Part shown: in pieces, positions 34,953-36,459 of the stretch | Position numbering within the stretch: the stretch's first letter is position 1 | Layout of the letters: each line of letters opens with the position of its first letter | Assembly: GCF_020055635.1 (NCBI RefSeq) | Contig: NZ_JAIPUT010000045.1 | Location: 1-36,459 of the forward strand | DNA length: 36,459 bases | Origin: Marivita sp. | GTDB lineage: Bacteria; Pseudomonadota; Alphaproteobacteria; Rhodobacterales; Rhodobacteraceae | Direction of reading: 5' to 3' | The notes under the pieces: model-generated | Seen by the model: only the letters and a program-made list of their open reading frames with translations | The model's database searches: none | What the model was told of the DNA's origin: nothing | Made by a program: the position numbers and the translations under genes

Positions 34953-35864
34953 ATGCCCCTGTCGCCGGAACAAGAAGCCGAAATCACCGAACAGCGCAAC
35001 GCGCCGCAACAGACGTTGCGCGCGGTCAGCGACGGCATGGAGGCGCATCTGTATACCGCCTACCCGGTGCTGGACCACGGGTTCATCCGGGTGGTGGATT
35101 ACATGGGCGACGACGCCGCGATCTGCCAGGCGGCGCGGGTGTCGTACGGCAAGGGCACGAAATCCGTACAGAACGACGAAGGGCTTATCCGCTACCTGAT
35201 GCGGCACTGGCATTCGACGCCGTTCGAGATGTGCGAGATCAAGCTGCATGTGAAGCTGCCGATCTTCGTCGCGCGGCAGTGGATCCGGCACCGCACCGCC
35301 AACGTGAACGAGTATTCCGCGCGCTATTCCATCCTCGACCGCGAATTCTACGTCCCGGCGCCGGAACATCTCGCGGCGCAGTCCGAGACCAACAATCAGG
35401 GCCGCGGCGCGGTGCTGGAAGGCGCCGAGGCGGCGCGGGTTCTCGACATGCTGCGCGCCGATGCCGATCGCGCCTATGACCATTACGAGGCGATGCTGTC
35501 GCCCGAGGAGGGCCGCGGGCTGGCGCGGGAAATCGCTCGGATGAACCTGCCGGCCAACGTCTATACGCAATGGTACTGGAAGGCCGACCTGCACAATCTG
35601 ATGCATTTCCTGCGGCTAAGAGCCGATCCCCATGCGCAGTACGAAATCCGCGCCTATGCCGAGGCGATGTGCGCCATCGTCGCCGATTGGGTGCCGCTGA
35701 GCTGGCAGGCGTTCAGCGATTACCGGCTTGGCGGTGCCGCGCTGTCGGCGGCCGGTCTGGATTGCGTCAGGCGCATGATCGCCGGCGAGACGGTGACGCA
35801 GGAAAGCTCGGGGATGAGCGCCGGGGAATGGCGTGAATTTCAGGCTGTGCTCGGGCAAGAGTGA
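34953..35864 (+). CDS. thyX: Flavin-dependent thymidylate synthase
   Basis: A 303-residue ThyX, which makes dTMP from dUMP with FAD and methylene-tetrahydrofolate. The signature RHR-(7 residues)-S is present as [11 protein letters not shown] followed by ARYS, and further flavin and dUMP contacts are visible in [22 protein letters not shown]. ThyX is common in alphaproteobacteria that lack thyA. The upstream gene is divergent; the cold-shock gene is convergent. Confidence 0.97.
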   Translation: MPLSPEQEAEITEQRNAPQQTLRAVSDGMEAHLYTAYPVLDHGFIRVVDYMGDDAAICQAARVSYGKGTKSVQNDEGLIRYLMRHWHSTPFEMCEIKLHVKLPIFVARQWIRHRTANVNEYSARYSILDREFYVPAPEHLAAQSETNNQGRGAVLEGAEAARVLDMLRADADRAYDHYEAMLSPEEGRGLAREIARMNLPANVYTQWYWKADLHNLMHFLRLRADPHAQYEIRAYAEAMCAIVADWVPLSWQAFSDYRLGGAALSAAGLDCVRRMIAGETVTQESSGMSAGEWREFQAVLGQE

Positions 35865-35874
35865 CCGGTTGGGA

Positions 35875-35896
35875 GCCCGGGCCGGCCGACCCGGGC
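35875..35896. terminator. Hairpin between convergent thyX and cold-shock genes
   Basis: GCCCGGG (35875-35881) pairs with CCCGGGC (35890-35896) around an 8-base loop. It lies 10 bases after the thyX stop and 13 bases before the cold-shock stop; no clear T-run follows, so it is a weak bidirectional candidate. Confidence 0.4.
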
Positions 35897-35908
35897 GTCT
35901 CCGCGGGC

Positions 35909-36118
35909 TCAGCCCATCAGCTTCAGCTCGGACGCCGATGATCGGCCGTCGCGGCCTTCGCGCAACTCGTAAGCCACCTTCTGGTTGTCGGCGAGGCCGG
36001 TCATCCCGGCCCGCTCGACCGCCGAGATGTGGACAAATACGTCCTTGCCGCCGTCATCGGGCGCAATGAACCCGTAACCTTTCGTGGTGTTGAACCATTT
36101 CACGGTGCCAGTGGGCAT
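35909..36118 (-). CDS. Cold-shock-domain protein (CspA family)
   Basis: A 69-residue single-domain cold-shock protein with RNP1 (KGYGFI) and RNP2 (VFVHIS), which binds single-stranded RNA and DNA. ATG 36116-36118 is used because AAGGAAG lies upstream and longer starts add a non-family arm. Its leader of unknown length contains an inverted repeat GCGTGA/TCACGC (36218-36239). It converges on thyX. Confidence 0.95.
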   Translation of the reverse strand: MPTGTVKWFNTTKGYGFIAPDDGGKDVFVHISAVERAGMTGLADNQKVAYELREGRDGRSSASELKLMG

Positions 36119-36328
36119 ATCCGTCTTCCTTCTCAAGTCAAGTCTTGTCCGCCCACGCTGCACGCGGCGGGATGGTGCCGACAGAGGATCCCCGCCGGCC
36201 TTCTTGAGAGCTCGCTTGCGTGAAATCTTGTTGTCACGCTATCGAAAATGCGGTGCTTTGCCCAAAACGCAAGAAATTTCGGGCCGGTTTGCGGGATTGT
36301 GACCGGCGGTGCACAAGGAGGCGGCAGG

Positions 36329-36459
36329 ATGGAGCTTTACGGGATCAAGACATGCGACACTTGCCGCAAGGCGGTGAAGGCGCTGGAGGCGGCGGGCCAC
36401 GCGGTACGTTTTCACGACGTGCGCGCGGCGCCGCTGGCGCCCGAGGTTCTCGCCGCGTT
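36329..36459 (+). CDS. ArsC/Spx-family protein, 5' end only
   Basis: The gene runs off the right edge; 43 codons are visible from ATG 36329, with AAGGAGG 8 bases upstream. MELYGIKTCDTCRKAVKALEAAG is the thioredoxin-fold start with the CxxC pair (C9, C12) of ArsC/Spx/YffB proteins. Glutaredoxin-dependent arsenate reductase and the YffB group cannot be told apart from this part; the CDTCRKA wording favours the YffB-type ArsC family. Divergent from the cold-shock gene. Confidence 0.8.
   Translation, partial: MELYGIKTCDTCRKAVKALEAAGHAVRFHDVRAAPLAPEVLAA

Overview
The window is GC-rich chromosomal DNA from an alphaproteobacterium, most likely a marine Rhodobacterales (Roseobacter-group) member. 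Pointers are the gene order around tuf-rpsJ, GTG/TTG/ATG start use, a MarR-type regulator of the LdtR kind, a TIGR02466 protein, a DUF1194 protein, ThyX, and housekeeping promoters whose -10 boxes lack the final T. This placement is inferred from gene content and protein wording, not from a search.

Region 1 (1-3895) holds the 3' end of a class IV aminotransferase, an FAD-dependent DAO-family oxidoreductase, a convergent cytochrome P450 and a small lipoprotein gene. Region 2 (4037-24384) is the ribosomal protein supercluster: tuf, the S10 block (rpsJ rplC rplD rplW // rplB rpsS rplV rpsC rplP), the spc block (rpmC rpsQ rplN rplX rplE rpsN rpsH rplF rplR rpsE rpmD // rplO secY adk) and the alpha block (rpsM rpsK rpoA rplQ). 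It is broken three times. After rplW there is a strong terminator and an inverted papain-like cysteine protease gene. After rplP there is a terminator, then an inverted ccdAB toxin-antitoxin pair, an inverted TIGR02466 oxygenase-like gene and an inverted DUF4168 gene. After rpmD there is a terminator and a Tat-exported metallo-beta-lactamase-fold protein. Each break appears to be followed by a new sigma70-like promoter, so the cluster reads as several transcription units rather than one.

Region 3 (24385-25010) has no convincing gene. It holds the rplQ terminator, several palindromes and hairpins, and copies of a short palindromic repeat whose consensus core is GTAGGGTGCGTG..CACGCACC. Other copies follow rplP, rplR and rpoA. 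Region 4 (25011-32164) carries a small membrane protein coupled to parE, parE itself, a phd-doc toxin-antitoxin pair with a clear operator-promoter, an unrecognised gene, an aspartate-type aminotransferase, an Xre regulator coupled to sdhE, an LdtR-like MarR regulator, a DUF1194 secreted vWA-like protein and a glyoxalase I.

Region 5 (32234-36459) has a two-gene operon for a glycine-rich surface lipoprotein and a TPR plus beta-barrel outer-membrane protein that look like a Slam substrate and its Slam translocator. It is followed by thyX, a cold-shock protein gene and the start of an ArsC/Spx-family gene cut by the window end.

The most notable points are the repeated terminator-cargo-promoter design inside the ribosomal cluster, the Slam-like surface lipoprotein pair, two toxin-antitoxin loci with readable operators, the palindromic repeats placed at ends of ribosomal genes, and an Ala/Glu-rich tail on L3.
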